Below, in pieces: positions 5,872 to 12,373 of a DNA stretch of 12,373 bases; position 1 is the stretch's first letter; each line of letters begins with the position of its first letter. Below the pieces are notes generated by a model. It saw only the letters and a list, made by a program, of their open reading frames with translations, had not been told where the DNA came from and made no database searches. Source of the stretch: CBDFKY01 sp965248995. GTDB lineage: Bacteria > Pseudomonadota > Alphaproteobacteria > Rickettsiales > UBA998. The position numbers and the translations under genes are program-made. The stretch spans positions 1 through 12,373 of the forward strand of contig CBDFKY010000009.1 in NCBI GenBank assembly GCA_965248995.1, given 5' to 3'.

Positions 5872-7107
5872 CTACAGGGTCATGTTCAGCACGCCCGCAT
5901 CCCGCAGGATCTTGTTCAGGCGGGCGTGGCGCGGGAAGACGCCGGACCAGTTATGTGTCAGCTTCGTCGAACCGTCGGGCTGTTTTTCTTCCTTCAGCGC
6001 GAAAATGTCCTGCATGGTGATGACTTCGCCTTCCATTCCCACCACTTCGGAAATCTGCTTGATGCTGCGCTGGCCGCTCGACGCCCGTTCCACCTGTACG
6101 ATGAAATGCACGGCGGCGGCGATCTGTTTGCGGATGGCGATGGTGGGCAGGCCCAGACTCGCCATACCGATCATGTTTTCGATCCGGGCGATGCCGTCGC
6201 GCGGGGAATTGGCGTGGATGGTGGTGAGCGAGCCGTCATGGCCGGTGTTCATCGCCTGGATCATGTCGAACGCTTCCGGACCGCGCACCTCCCCGACCAC
6301 GATGCGGTTCGGGCGCATCCGCAGGGCGTTTTTCACCAGGTCCCGGATGGTGACGGGGGCGATGCCCTTCTGCTGGTTCGTGATCGATTCCAGACGTACC
6401 ACGTGCGGGATCGGCAGCTGCAGTTCCGCCGAATCCTCGATCGTCACCACCCGTTCCGTCTCCGGAATATAGCGGCAGATGGCGTTGAGCAGCGTCGTCT
6501 TCCCGGCGCCGGTTCCACCGGCGATCACCATGTTGATGTTCGCCTGCGCAGCGCATTTGAGGAAATCCGCCATCATCTGGGTCATGGTGCCGCTTTTGGC
6601 CATGGCCGTCAGGTCATGCCGGCCCTCTCCGAATTTCCGGATGGAAATGGTGATCCCGTCGATGGCGGCGGGCGGCATGACGATGTTGACGCGGGAGCCG
6701 TCCGGCAGACGCGCGTCGATCAGCGGATGGTCGTCTCCGATCAGGCGTCCGCAGTAATGGGCGATTTCGGTCGCCATCGCGCTCAATTCTTCTTCGGAAG
6801 CGAAATGCAGGTCGGTCGCTTCCAGCACACCTTTACGTTCGACATAAATCTGGTTTGGCCCGTTAATTAAAATATCGTTGACGGTGATGTCCTCGATCAG
6901 GGGGGTGATCACACGGTAATCCGGCGTGCGCCCCGTGGAGAAATGTTTTTCATGTCCCTTGGACTGCTTTTCGTCCATGGTTTTGCAGCGCGTCTCCAGC
7001 CGGGCGGAGAGCTGCTCGAACAGCGACAGGCTGTGGTAGACCTGATCGGTCACGTCCAGCAGCGCATTGGTAAGGGTTTGGATGTCCTGTTTTTCTGCTG
7101 TCTGCAT
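5872..7107 (-). CDS. cpaF: CpaF/TadA-type pilus secretion ATPase (copy B)
   Basis: Second, clearly paralogous secretion ATPase of 411 residues, first gene of the putative three-gene operon. Residues 1-60 are divergent and probably helical. The conserved part begins with VITPLIEDITVNDILING and continues with DARLPDGSRVNI, ISIRKF (154-159), Walker A GGTGAGKTT (197-205), TIEDSAEL (222-229), Walker B IVVGEVRG (269-276) and the His box GHDGSLTTIHANSPRD (289-304), all intact. Its C-terminus (FPRHARLNKILRDAGVLNMTL) differs from copy A, so the relic at 3663-3740 derives from copy A or a close relative. AAAAGGAAA precedes the ATG. Two complete but diverged ATPases argue for an old duplication with distinct roles, perhaps extension versus retraction or two pili; no other tad genes are in view. 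Confidence 0.9.
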   Translation of the reverse strand: MQTAEKQDIQTLTNALLDVTDQVYHSLSLFEQLSARLETRCKTMDEKQSKGHEKHFSTGRTPDYRVITPLIEDITVNDILINGPNQIYVERKGVLEATDLHFASEEELSAMATEIAHYCGRLIGDDHPLIDARLPDGSRVNIVMPPAAIDGITISIRKFGEGRHDLTAMAKSGTMTQMMADFLKCAAQANINMVIAGGTGAGKTTLLNAICRYIPETERVVTIEDSAELQLPIPHVVRLESITNQQKGIAPVTIRDLVKNALRMRPNRIVVGEVRGPEAFDMIQAMNTGHDGSLTTIHANSPRDGIARIENMIGMASLGLPTIAIRKQIAAAVHFIVQVERASSGQRSIKQISEVVGMEGEVITMQDIFALKEEKQPDGSTKLTHNWSGVFPRHARLNKILRDAGVLNMTL

Positions 7108-7195
7108 GGCCGTTTCCTTTTCTGTAAGTATAAGACGGTCATGCTTAGTGGAGAACTAATAAAAAAGCACTTTTTTTGTGTATTTTTCTACCGTT

Positions 7196-7837
7196 TCATC
7201 CGATGCCCCTGCCGCTCTGTTCCTGGGATTGACCGGAATGCCTCTGGCGTAATAATTCGGTGAGCCTTGCTATATCTTCCGGACTCAACTGGACATCTTT
7301 CACGGGAGGGGTAGACAAAGGCGTACCCGGGGTATTCACTTCCCCGTCAAAGGTTAATCCGTCCTTAAATAAATCAGTTAAAAAAGCTTCCCGCTGATCC
7401 GGGGATAATTCAAAGGGCATTGTTCGAGACGCGGATGAGGTTGCCGTTGAGTCATAAAGTCCAGCTCTGGCAGTACGTTCGGGTAGATAATTATTGGCGG
7501 ATAAGGCTGCCGCCTGGTCATAATGTCCAGCTCCGGCAGTGCGTTCGGATATGTAATTACCGAATGACTTTCCCAATACTTCTTTTGCGGTACCAGGGTG
7601 TTGCTCACTAAAATCCTGTAATACGTGCCAGACACCGCCTGCGTTTTTTTCCGCCTTCACTTTTGTCGCCCATACTTGCGCTTCTTCCTGAGTGATGTAC
7701 CCGCCAAGGACCGCACCATCCAGTATTTCCCGGGCGGCATGGGTATGCACGCCATAGACATAAAGCTCCTTTTGTCCCATCCCGGCAATTACTTCTTGGT
7801 TACTTAAACCGCCTACGGCAAACTGCTCTTCCGTCAT
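7196..7837 (-). CDS. Hypothetical protein with internal repeats
   Basis: 213-residue protein of unknown function, not recognised. Residues 1-90 look globular, with possible helices around HTHAAREILDGAVLGGYITQ and EEAQVWATKVKAEK. Residues 94-136 hold two 22-residue units (NYISERTAGAGHYD and NYLPERTARAGLYD). The C-terminal third has another loose repeat, LSPDQREAFLTDLF and LSPEDIARLTELL, separated by a Pro/Thr-rich linker. No signal peptide or membrane segment is seen. TAGGAA lies about 9 bp before the start. The gene is moderately AT-richer than the cpaF genes and lies 88 bp upstream of cpaF copy B in the same orientation, so it could be co-transcribed or independent. It might be a secreted or structural protein, but nothing visible proves it. 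Confidence 0.65.
   Translation of the reverse strand: MTEEQFAVGGLSNQEVIAGMGQKELYVYGVHTHAAREILDGAVLGGYITQEEAQVWATKVKAEKNAGGVWHVLQDFSEQHPGTAKEVLGKSFGNYISERTAGAGHYDQAAALSANNYLPERTARAGLYDSTATSSASRTMPFELSPDQREAFLTDLFKDGLTFDGEVNTPGTPLSTPPVKDVQLSPEDIARLTELLRQRHSGQSQEQSGRGIG
7430..7558. repeat. Imperfect 66-bp tandem repeat, two units, inside the hypothetical gene
   Basis: The two units share blocks such as GTCATAA(A/T)GTCCAGCTC(T/C)GGCAGT and CGTTCGG (plus-strand reading), with a period of 66 bp. They encode the 22-residue repeats starting NYISERTA and NYLPERTA. The period is a multiple of 3, so copy number can change without breaking the frame. Confidence 0.7.
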
Positions 7838-7861
7838 ACATCATATTCCTAGCTTTGTTTA

Positions 7862-8006
7862 AGAACCAGTCATGTAAACCCTTTTATGCAGCTGCAAACG
7901 GTCAATTTACTGCGATTCGATGCTCATGTACCTTAAGTACACTGCGCTTCGAGTCTCGCAAATCAACCATTTTCGCTAGCCTAAAAAGGTTTACGTGACT
8001 GGTTCT
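7862..8006. repeat. 145-bp palindromic element with terminal inverted repeats
   Basis: Left end AGAACCAGTCATGTAAACC (7862-7880) is matched by the inverted right end GGTTTACGTGACTGGTTCT (7988-8006) with one mismatch; similarity extends through TTTTA on both sides. The inner arms remain partly complementary (GGTCAATTT against AAATCAACC, TTCGATGC against GCTTCGA), with a centre at about TGTACCTTAAGTACA. The whole element is therefore one long imperfect hairpin. TAA flanks both ends (7860-7862 and 8006-8008), possibly a 3-bp target duplication. It occupies most of the gap between rpoN and the hypothetical gene; no ORF is inside. It resembles MITE- or ERIC-like non-autonomous repeats. Confidence 0.75.
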
Positions 8007-8055
8007 AACTGTTCAACATGCATACTAACCATCCTGTATGTCGATTTCATGACGC

Positions 8056-9480
8056 TCACCCGAACATCGCCTTTTTGCTTCGCCGCCGCTGCACGGAGGA
8101 AGGAATATCCATCTGCTGGCGGTATTTGACGATCGTGCGGCGGGCCACGTCGATTCCCTGCTTGTTCAAACTATCGGCGATGTCGTCGTCGGAGAGGATG
8201 CCGCCGCTGCCCCCTTCCCCGTCGATCATGGTGCGGATCAGGTGCATGACCGAACGGCTGGAATAGGCGCCGCCGCCGTTGGCGTTGTTCAGGGTGGAGG
8301 TGAAGAAATATTTCAGTTCGAACACGCCGCGGTCCGAAGTGAGGAATTTTTGAGTAGTGATGCGGCTGACGGTGCTCTCGTGGCATTCGGCTCTGAGCGC
8401 GATGTCTTTCAGCGTCATAGGCTTGAGGTAATGAATGCCGTAATCGAAAAAATCCTGCTGGCGGCGCACGATTTCCGCCGCCACTTTCATCAGGGTCATG
8501 CTGCGCTGGTGCAGCGCCCGGGTCAGCCAGGCGGCGTTGGCCAGATGCTCGTTGATGATCTTCGATTCCGAGCGGTCGCGCACGCCGCGCTTGAGCCGTA
8601 CCATATATTCGCGGTCGACCAGTACCTTGGGCAATATCTCCTGGTTGAGTTCCACCACCCATTCCCCCTCGCCCTTACGGTGGACGATCACTTCCGGAAT
8701 CATGGTCTGCGGGTCGGTGACGTCGTATTCGCTGGCGGGTTTGGGGTTGCAGGCCCGGATCTGCTGCATCATCGCCCCCAGCTGCTCCGGCGTCAGGGCG
8801 CAGGCGCGGCAGACCTGTTTGTGCCTGCCTTCCGCTACCCATTCCAGATGCGGCAGCAACTGCCGCATGGAGTCAGTGAGCTGGCCGCGCTCCTGCATCT
8901 GCAGGGAAAGGCATTCGCGCAAATCCCGCGCGCCGACGCCGGTCGGTTCGCACGCCTGGATCAGGCTCACGCATTTCGCATAATCGGCCACGCTGATTCC
9001 CGCCAGCGAGACGCGCTGTTCGCCGTCGGGCGGCAGGTAGCCCGCCGCGTCCACCATGTCGACGATATAGCGGACGCTGTGGCGCATGATTTCCGTCATC
9101 TCGCACATATCCAGCTGTCCCATCAGAGCCTCGTGCAGCGACTGGCCGGCGCTCAGGCGTTGTTCCAGTTCTTCCGAGGCGCTCTGGCTTTCATAATTCT
9201 GAGACTGGGCGCCGTCGCGGACATGTTCGTAGCGCGTCGAATCCATGCCCCACAGGATGTTTTCATCCATATCGAGCTTGTCCACCGTGTCGGAAAACCG
9301 TTCGTCCGCCGCTTCCGGCGCTTCCTCTTCCCGCTTGAGCAGCGGGTTTTTCTCGATCTCCTCGTCGATCATCTCGTTAAGGTCCTGGGTGGAGAGCTGC
9401 AGCATATGGATCGACTGGCGCAACTGCTGCGTCATGACCAGTGATTGTCCCTGCCGTAATTCCAATGCGCCTTCTGCCAT
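8056..9480 (-). CDS. rpoN: RNA polymerase sigma-54 factor
   Basis: Alternative sigma factor that directs RNA polymerase to -24/-12 promoters and needs AAA+ enhancer-binding activators. It is 474 residues, normal for alphaproteobacteria. Region I shows the Gln/Leu-rich LELRQGQSLVMTQQLRQSIH followed by MLQLSTQDL (6-34) that contacts activators. Region II is acidic (51-80). The core-binding domain covers about 105-250. The helix-turn-helix is around TLKDIALRAECHESTVSRI (356-374), and the RpoN box ARRTIVKYRQ (446-455) reads -24 elements. All regions are present, so it should be functional. GGAG lies about 8 bp before the ATG. The gene stands alone, downstream bordered by the 145-bp palindrome. 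It may serve motility or pilus genes, but no -24/-12 site was identified here. Confidence 0.95.
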   Translation of the reverse strand: MAEGALELRQGQSLVMTQQLRQSIHMLQLSTQDLNEMIDEEIEKNPLLKREEEAPEAADERFSDTVDKLDMDENILWGMDSTRYEHVRDGAQSQNYESQSASEELEQRLSAGQSLHEALMGQLDMCEMTEIMRHSVRYIVDMVDAAGYLPPDGEQRVSLAGISVADYAKCVSLIQACEPTGVGARDLRECLSLQMQERGQLTDSMRQLLPHLEWVAEGRHKQVCRACALTPEQLGAMMQQIRACNPKPASEYDVTDPQTMIPEVIVHRKGEGEWVVELNQEILPKVLVDREYMVRLKRGVRDRSESKIINEHLANAAWLTRALHQRSMTLMKVAAEIVRRQQDFFDYGIHYLKPMTLKDIALRAECHESTVSRITTQKFLTSDRGVFELKYFFTSTLNNANGGGAYSSRSVMHLIRTMIDGEGGSGGILSDDDIADSLNKQGIDVARRTIVKYRQQMDIPSSVQRRRSKKAMFG

Positions 9481-9603
9481 GACGTGCTCCGTTCAATGTG
9501 CAACTCTCTAACGGCAATAATCATGCCACATCATCGTTTAAAAAAGATGTTTTCCGGTTTGCGGCGCTTGTCTTTGTAAAAAAATCGCGCTATCACGGTG
9601 AGC

Positions 9604-10152
9604 ATGGCATTGTTGACACTGGTAACCGCTCCCGACCCTATTTTCAAGCAACGCTCCACTCCCGTCGAGGCGGTGGACGATGATGTGCGCCGTCTGGTGG
9701 ATGATCTGTTCCATACGCTGGAAGTGGAACAGGCGGTAGGAATGGCGGCGCCGATGGTCGGGGTATTGAAACGGATCGCTATCGCCGACCTGCAGGAGGG
9801 AGGCGTTTCAACCCCCCTGACCTTCATCAATCCGGAAATCATCCGGCGTTCGGACGAACGGCAGGAAGTGGAGGAAGCGTCGCTCTGCTTTCCGGGTATT
9901 TCCGCGGTGATCAGCCGCCCGCAGGCCATTACGGTATCCTATCTCGATTACGAGGGAAAGGCCGCCGAAATGAGCGCGGAAGGGTTTCTGGCGAGCGTGA
10001 TTCAGCATGAGGTGGATTATCTGGACGGCATCACCTACCTCGATCATCTGTCGCGGCTGAAGCGCGACGGCCTGATGAAAAAGATGCAGAAATTCCTGCG
10101 CGAGCATCCGCCGCACGTGCATGGCGCGGGCTGCGCGCACCATCATCATTAG
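9604..10152 (+). CDS. Peptide deformylase-like protein with degenerate metal site
   Basis: 182-residue member of the peptide deformylase family, whose active enzymes remove formyl from nascent N-terminal Met using a metal held by one Cys and two His. The fold-level similarity is clear (LVTAPDPIFKQRSTPV, FINPEII, CFPGISAVISRP, VIQHEVDYLDGITYLDHL). All three signature motifs are altered: GxGxAAxQ reads AVGMAAPM (44-51), EGCLS reads EASLC (91-95, ligand Cys replaced by Ser93) and QHExDH reads QHEVDY (134-139, second His replaced by Tyr139). Glu136 and His135 remain. The tail HVHGAGCAHHHH is His-rich. It is therefore probably a paralog with weak, altered or no deformylase activity, and another def is expected elsewhere. 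There is no fmt neighbour. A GTG at 9598 is an alternative start; no strong Shine-Dalgarno is seen for either. Confidence 0.85.
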   Translation: MALLTLVTAPDPIFKQRSTPVEAVDDDVRRLVDDLFHTLEVEQAVGMAAPMVGVLKRIAIADLQEGGVSTPLTFINPEIIRRSDERQEVEEASLCFPGISAVISRPQAITVSYLDYEGKAAEMSAEGFLASVIQHEVDYLDGITYLDHLSRLKRDGLMKKMQKFLREHPPHVHGAGCAHHHH

Positions 10153-11169
10153 TTATTCCGCTTTTTTGTAGCGGGAACTCAGCGCCTCTAAGCTGTCCAT
10201 CAGGTCCTTGCCGAGCGCCCCGCCGCCGCCCAGAATATTGCGCTGGAAGATCACGTAGAGCACGTCGATGTGCTTGCGGATGGCCAGCAGCCGCTTGGCG
10301 TCGGCATAGTCCACGCCGCGGGTGATGTCACAGAGGGAATCCGCCACCTGTGATGCGAGATCATACCCGAACGTTCCCGCCCGGCCCTTCATTTTCAACG
10401 CGTGTCCGGCGAACAGGGCGATTTCCCCTTCTTCCGGAGATGCTTCCAGCCGCCGGTAGCCTCTTTCCAGGTCTTCCAGGTCACCCACCACCCATTCGAG
10501 GAATTTACCGCGTGAATGGTTGATGATGCGCTGCGCTTCGCGGATATTCTCCTCGCTGAACAGTTCCGCCGCCGTCAGGGGACCGCCGATCTTCTCACGC
10601 AAAGAGTAATCCACGTCCAGCATGAAGATATTTTCCTCGTCCTCCACCCGTTCCGACTGGCGGCGGTCGGCGTCCTTGCCGAGTTCCAGCATCCGCCGGC
10701 GGCGGTCGGGACCCCGGTAAGAGGGACTCATGACGAAATTACGGGGATGGTCGATTACCAGGATGATCCGCTCGCACAGTGTTTTCGTGGTGAAGGGTTT
10801 GACCATGAATTCCGTAATGCCTTTGTCCCTCGCCACTTCCACGTGGCTGCGCTTCGCATAGCCGGTCAGCATGATGATGGGGACGAACGTGTTGGGGGAA
10901 TGATCGCTGCCCCGCACCCGCGTCAGGAATTCGATGCCGTTCATGGGCGTCATGTCCCAGTCGGTGATGATGATGTCGACGGTTTCCTTCAGCATAAGCT
11001 GCAGCGCGGCGCTGCCGTCCCGCACCACGTGTACGGTGGAAAATCCGAGGGCCTTGAGGACTTTCTTCAGGACAAGACTTAGTTCCTTGTCCGGATCGAT
11101 CAGCAGAATACTGATATAAGATAGCCGGGAAGGTGAGAAACCCGCCATGGAAGAGCCTGTAACGCGCAT
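10153..11169 (-). CDS. Two-component response regulator: receiver domain with C-terminal Hpt-like domain
   Basis: 338-residue cytoplasmic signalling protein. An N-terminal receiver domain (about 19-140) keeps every key residue: acidic Asp25/Asp27 in LLIDPD, phospho-acceptor Asp70 in IITDWDMTPMNG, Thr102 in MLTGY and Lys124 in VKPF. A basic linker follows (YRGPDRRRR, 151-159, and DRRQSER). The C-terminal part (about 205-325) is helical and contains FAGHALKMKGRAGTFGY, like the phospho-His helix of Hpt domains, with His256 as candidate. There is no DNA-binding domain, so it would act as a phosphorelay intermediate rather than a transcription factor. No kinase gene is adjacent. AGGG lies about 6 bp before the start; an ATG 8 codons in (MAGFSPS) is an alternative. 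Its stop codon directly abuts the deformylase-like gene's stop, with no base between. Confidence 0.85.
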   Translation of the reverse strand: MRVTGSSMAGFSPSRLSYISILLIDPDKELSLVLKKVLKALGFSTVHVVRDGSAALQLMLKETVDIIITDWDMTPMNGIEFLTRVRGSDHSPNTFVPIIMLTGYAKRSHVEVARDKGITEFMVKPFTTKTLCERIILVIDHPRNFVMSPSYRGPDRRRRMLELGKDADRRQSERVEDEENIFMLDVDYSLREKIGGPLTAAELFSEENIREAQRIINHSRGKFLEWVVGDLEDLERGYRRLEASPEEGEIALFAGHALKMKGRAGTFGYDLASQVADSLCDITRGVDYADAKRLLAIRKHIDVLYVIFQRNILGGGGALGKDLMDSLEALSSRYKKAE

Positions 11170-11276
11170 GGCTACCCTGATAACATGAGAATTGAATCTT
11201 TATTCCATGTTACCTTACCTATAGTTAACAATCAATCCTTAATAAAACAGCATGGACCCGGTGGACGGGGAAAGCG

Positions 11277-11939
11277 CTAAAGCTTCTGTTCGTACCAGGT
11301 TTCACCCAGCGCGATGGCCTCCCGCCCGTTCGACGTGCGCCAGTCGTTCGTGTCGCGCAGGGAATAGATGCAGCCGCAATATTGCTGGGCATAAAACTCT
11401 TCTTCTTTCGCCAGGTCGTACATCCGGGCCCCGCCGCCTTCTTTCCGCCAGTTAAACGTCCAGTAGGCGAGATCGTCATACGGCGCGGCGGCGCGCAGAC
11501 CCGCTTCGTTGATCTGGTTCATGTCCTTCCAGCGCGAGATGCCGAGCGAACTGGTGAAGACCCGGAATCCGTGTTCATGCGCATAAAGCGCGGTGCGGAC
11601 AAAACGCATGTCGAAACACATGGTGCAGCGAATTCCCCGCTCCGGCTCGCGCTCCATCCCCTTCGCCCGGGCGAACCAGTCCTGCACGTCATAGTCCGCG
11701 TCGATGAACGGGATGCCCAGTTTTTCCGCGTAACGGATGTTTTCCTCTTTGCGAAGCGTGTATTCCTTGAGGGGATGGATGTTGGGATTGTAGAAAAAAA
11801 TGGTCAGTTCCAGCCCCGCTTCGTGCATCCGCTCAATCACAGGCCCTGAACACGGAGCGCAGCAGGAATGCAGGAGAATTTTTTTCTCGTTGAAAGGAAC
11901 GTCGAAGCTGGTTTGTTTCATGGGTTTTGCCTGGATCAT
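11277..11939 (-). CDS. queH: Epoxyqueuosine reductase QueH
   Basis: Catalyses the last step of queuosine tRNA modification, reducing epoxyqueuosine to queuosine in tRNAs with GUN anticodons; QueH is the non-homologous alternative to cobalamin-dependent QueG. It is 220 residues, normal for the DUF208/QueH family. The metal-cluster cysteines are all present: HSCCAPCSGPV (Cys26, Cys27, Cys30), IRCTMCFDMR (Cys105, Cys108) and QQYCGCIYS (Cys188, Cys190). FFYNPNIHP, FTSSLGISRWKD and the tail DTNDWRTSNGREAI also fit the family. An internal ATG at 11921 (MKQTSFDV) is an equally plausible start, since neither has a strong ribosome-binding site. It appears monocistronic, facing away from the protease gene. 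Confidence 0.93.
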   Translation of the reverse strand: MIQAKPMKQTSFDVPFNEKKILLHSCCAPCSGPVIERMHEAGLELTIFFYNPNIHPLKEYTLRKEENIRYAEKLGIPFIDADYDVQDWFARAKGMEREPERGIRCTMCFDMRFVRTALYAHEHGFRVFTSSLGISRWKDMNQINEAGLRAAAPYDDLAYWTFNWRKEGGGARMYDLAKEEEFYAQQYCGCIYSLRDTNDWRTSNGREAIALGETWYEQKL

Positions 11940-12045
11940 AGGGTATGTAATGCTTTTACACGACCATTTTGCGTTCGGGAAACTTTTTTAGAAATTTACT
12001 TATTTTAACAAATCGTTGAATATGTTACGATATGTTGGATCACCT

Positions 12046-12051
12046 TATAAT
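12046..12051 (+). promoter_or_regulatory. Putative -10 element for the protease gene
   Basis: A perfect TATAAT lies 20 bp before the ATG at 12072, within an AT-rich divergent intergenic region (11940-12071). No good -35 lies at the right distance (TGTTAC at 17 bp spacing is poor), so confidence is limited. The implied leader would be short, about 13-15 nt. Confidence 0.35.
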
Positions 12052-12071
12052 TTTCGCTACATGGAAAATCT

Positions 12072-12373
12072 ATGCCATCCGAAGAAATACCAGATCTATC
12101 CGACAAAATAAAAGATGAAGTGCTGGATTTTACAGGTTTGCTCTATTCCAAACATCGAACGATCGGGAACGATGGATCGGGATTCGTGGTCAGCGTCGAC
12201 CAGCAGACAGGCATCGCCACAATCGCCACGAATAAGCATGTAGTAGATGACATCACGGATAAGAATATGAAGCAATTTCACTGGCACCTGCGTGATGCTG
12301 CGACCAACCAGCCGTTCGATGCACAATTACTATCCGTCAAACCATCTCCCAATCAGGATCTGGCTATCGTAAA
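12072..12373 (+). CDS. Trypsin-like serine protease, N-terminal part (runs off right edge)
   Basis: About 100 codons are visible from ATG 12072, open to the right edge. The pattern GSGFVVSVDQQTGIATIATN followed by KHVVDD, then about 40 residues later SPNQDLAIVK, is that of trypsin-like/HtrA peptidases: the first segment is the oxyanion-side strand pair, His in NKHVV is the candidate catalytic His and Asp in QDLAIVK the candidate catalytic Asp. The Ser (GxSGxP) and any PDZ domain would lie beyond the window. No signal peptide is seen (the start MPSEEIPDLSDKIKDEV is hydrophilic), so this differs from periplasmic DegP and may be cytoplasmic. Ribosome-binding site is weak (GGAAA 5 bp upstream). 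Confidence 0.7.
   Translation, partial: MPSEEIPDLSDKIKDEVLDFTGLLYSKHRTIGNDGSGFVVSVDQQTGIATIATNKHVVDDITDKNMKQFHWHLRDAATNQPFDAQLLSVKPSPNQDLAIV

Noticed and set aside
7145..7185. A/T runs around AAAAAAGCACTTTTTTTGTG as a rho-independent terminator
   Set aside because: The stem would be almost pure A-T or only 3 bp of CAC/GTG; not a convincing terminator.
11240..11275. CCCG/CGGG hairpin after queH as a terminator
   Set aside because: Only a 4-bp stem and no adjacent U-run on the right strand.
1..12373. CRISPR arrays, tRNA or rRNA genes, transposases or integrases
   Set aside because: Looked for on both strands; no regularly spaced repeats, cloverleaf or matching protein motifs seen.

Overview
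The window looks like a chromosomal segment of an alphaproteobacterium. The UbiE, class I NrdA, CpaF, sigma-54 and receiver-Hpt proteins all read as alphaproteobacterial, and most of the DNA is fairly GC-rich by eye. Three different small palindromic repeats occur in 12 kb, one of them inside a gene. That is reminiscent of host-associated alphaproteobacteria such as the Rickettsiales, but the base composition is not that of classical Rickettsia and I cannot name a genus.

Layout. Positions 1-519 (minus) hold the N-terminal part of ubiE, carrying an in-frame palindromic insertion. Positions 520-845 are a divergent regulatory region with a promoter and a pair of NrdR-box operators. Positions 846-2683 (plus) are nrdA, the large subunit of ribonucleotide reductase, apparently broken near its 5' end by two 1-nt shifts. 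Positions 2684-4267 are an accessory islet: an AT-rich TIR-domain gene of the CAP12/Pycsar-effector type, whose last 28 or so codons are displaced by a -1 shift at a 7-T run; a 65-bp double-hairpin repeat; a 25-codon relic of a cpaF 3' end; and a BrnT/BrnA-type toxin-antitoxin pair. Positions 4275-7107 (minus) hold two paralogous cpaF (Flp/Tad pilus secretion ATPase) genes around a small three-helix membrane protein, packed like an operon. Positions 7196-7837 (minus) encode an unrecognised protein with internal repeats, followed by a 145-bp palindromic element. Then come rpoN (minus), a peptide-deformylase-like gene with a degenerate metal site (plus), a receiver-Hpt protein (minus, abutting the deformylase stop), queH (minus), and the start of a trypsin-like protease running off the right edge (plus).

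How the genes relate. The housekeeping genes (ubiE, nrdA, rpoN, queH) serve separate pathways and do not form one system. The most distinctive parts are the 2684-4352 islet and the scattered palindromes. In the islet, an orphan TIR effector sits next to a toxin-antitoxin pair that lies between two copies of the cpaF 3' end, as if a cassette had been inserted at that gene end. No CRISPR array, tRNA, rRNA, transposase or integrase was found. I found no complete new multi-gene system. The observations most worth checking are the frameshifted TIR gene, the duplicated cpaF end around brnTA, the in-frame palindrome in ubiE and the deformylase paralog with altered metal ligands.
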